Source: Gammaproteobacteria bacterium (GTDB lineage Bacteria; Pseudomonadota; Gammaproteobacteria; GRL18). Taken from it: DNA of 7,694 nucleotides. The DNA is taken from the NCBI GenBank assembly GCA_030632625.1, contig DAOVUK010000134.1, positions 1 through 7,694 of the forward strand. The letters run 5' to 3'. Positions 6,905 through 7,694 of the stretch are shown here, piece after piece. The position numbers and the translations under genes are program-made. The notes beneath the pieces were generated by a model that ran no database searches, was not told the DNA's origin, and saw only the letters and a program-made list of their open reading frames with translations. Within the stretch, counting starts at the first letter, position 1; each line of letters starts with the position of its first letter.

Positions 6905-7694
6905 CCAGCACAATGTATTTTTGCGATGTCAGCCCTTGCAGACCAACCGGACCACGAACGTGAATTTTGTCGGTGCTGATGCCGATTTCTGCACCCAGAC
7001 CATATTCAAAACCATCGGCAAAACGGGTTGAAGCATTCACCATAACAGAACTGGAATCAACTTCTGCCAGAAAACGTCTTGCCCGACTATAATCTTCGGT
7101 AATAATGGCTTCCGTATGTCCTGAACTATGTTGAAAAATATGTTCAATGGCTTCGTCCATACCATCCACCACACGAATAGACAAAATGGGTGACAGATAT
7201 TCTGTATCCCAGTCTTCTTCAGTTGCAGCAACCGTTTTGATTGTTGACAGAGCAGACGCACTGCGCTCACAACAACGTAATTCCACACCTTCCTGCACAT
7301 ATTTTTCAGCCAGTTCAGGTAGGATATCATCGACCACAGTACTATCAATCAGTAAGGTTTCCATGGCATTACAGACACCATAACGATGGGTCTTAGCATT
7401 GTAGGCAATATCAATGGCCTTTTTGCGATCGGCCTTACCATCAATATACACGTGACAAATACCATTAAGATGTTTAATGACAGGCACCCGGGCATTACCG
7501 CTGATACGTTCTATCAGTCCTTTACCGCCGCGAGGCACGATAACATCCACATATTCCTGCATGCTAATTAATTCACCCACCGCTTCTCTATCCGTGGTTT
7601 CAATCACCTGTACAACATCGGATGGCAGACCGGCCTGTTCCAGTCCCTGCTTAATACAGACTGCTATCGCCTGATTAGAGTTAAGTGCTTCTGA
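6882..7694 (-). CDS. proA: Gamma-glutamyl phosphate reductase ProA, N-terminus cut by window edge
   Basis: NADPH-dependent reductase that converts glutamyl-5-phosphate to glutamate-5-semialdehyde, the second step of proline synthesis in the cytoplasm. The frame is open to the right edge; 270 residues are present of the usual 415-420, so about 150 N-terminal residues are missing. A GTG at 7607 is an internal valine and not the start, because the family sequence continues upstream (EALNSNQAI, then [19 protein letters not shown]). Seen: the conserved [18 protein letters not shown], the catalytic cysteine in [13 protein letters not shown] (Cys codon 7371-7373), and the C-terminal [23 protein letters not shown]. 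Its 3' end overlaps nadD, as in pseudomonads and related bacteria where proA precedes nadD. No frameshift or missing key residue is seen in the visible part. Confidence 0.97.
   Translation of the reverse strand, partial: SEALNSNQAIAVCIKQGLEQAGLPSDVVQVIETTDREAVGELISMQEYVDVIVPRGGKGLIERISGNARVPVIKHLNGICHVYIDGKADRKKAIDIAYNAKTHRYGVCNAMETLLIDSTVVDDILPELAEKYVQEGVELRCCERSASALSTIKTVAATEEDWDTEYLSPILSIRVVDGMDEAIEHIFQHSSGHTEAIITEDYSRARRFLAEVDSSSVMVNASTRFADGFEYGLGAEIGISTDKIHVRGPVGLQGLTSQKYIVLGDGHIRK

Noticed and set aside
1..7694. A previously undescribed system (defence, mobile or biosynthetic)
   Set aside because: Every stretch of coding size is explained by a known housekeeping family, and no mobile-element or unfamiliar gene is seen on either strand.

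Overview
The window is a stretch of ordinary gammaproteobacterial housekeeping DNA. All seven recognisable genes lie on the minus strand, so transcription runs from the right end to the left: proA (3' part) > nadD > rsfS > rlmH > maf/yhdE > rng > yhdP (5' part). The protein families point to a gammaproteobacterium: RNase G, a YhdP-type AsmA-like protein, a YhdE-type Maf protein and RsfS/RlmH. The DNA is moderately AT-rich. The genus cannot be told from the window.

Region by region (right to left): 6882-7694 is the end of proA (proline synthesis). It overlaps nadD (NAD synthesis), which is followed by rsfS (ribosome silencing factor), rlmH (23S rRNA pseudouridine-1915 methyltransferase), maf (nucleotide pyrophosphatase) and rng (RNase G, 16S rRNA 5' maturation and mRNA decay). 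A 136-bp spacer then leads to yhdP (inter-membrane phospholipid transport), whose 958 N-terminal codons run off the left edge. Gaps between the other genes are about 40-110 bp, which fits one long transcript or two overlapping ones. No tRNA, rRNA, CRISPR array, insertion sequence, phage gene or defence gene was seen on either strand, and no stretch above 300 bp lacks a gene.

The genes make functional sense together. Three (rsfS, rlmH, rng) act on ribosomes or rRNA, two (nadD, maf) on nucleotide metabolism, proA makes proline, and yhdP serves the envelope. In Pseudomonas and relatives, as I recall, proA-nadD-rsfS-rlmH and maf-rng-yhdP are separate conserved blocks; here they are joined.

No new system is visible. 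What is worth a second look is small-scale structure at gene ends. The rng stop codon lies in a perfect 12-bp tandem repeat (three copies, each ending the frame as Val-Pro-Met-stop). The nadD stop lies in a perfect 12-bp duplication that makes six in-frame stops in eight codons. The rsfS C-terminal tail is built from three 24-bp repeats encoding an acidic Gly/Ser extension. A 28-bp REP-like palindrome sits between maf and rng.
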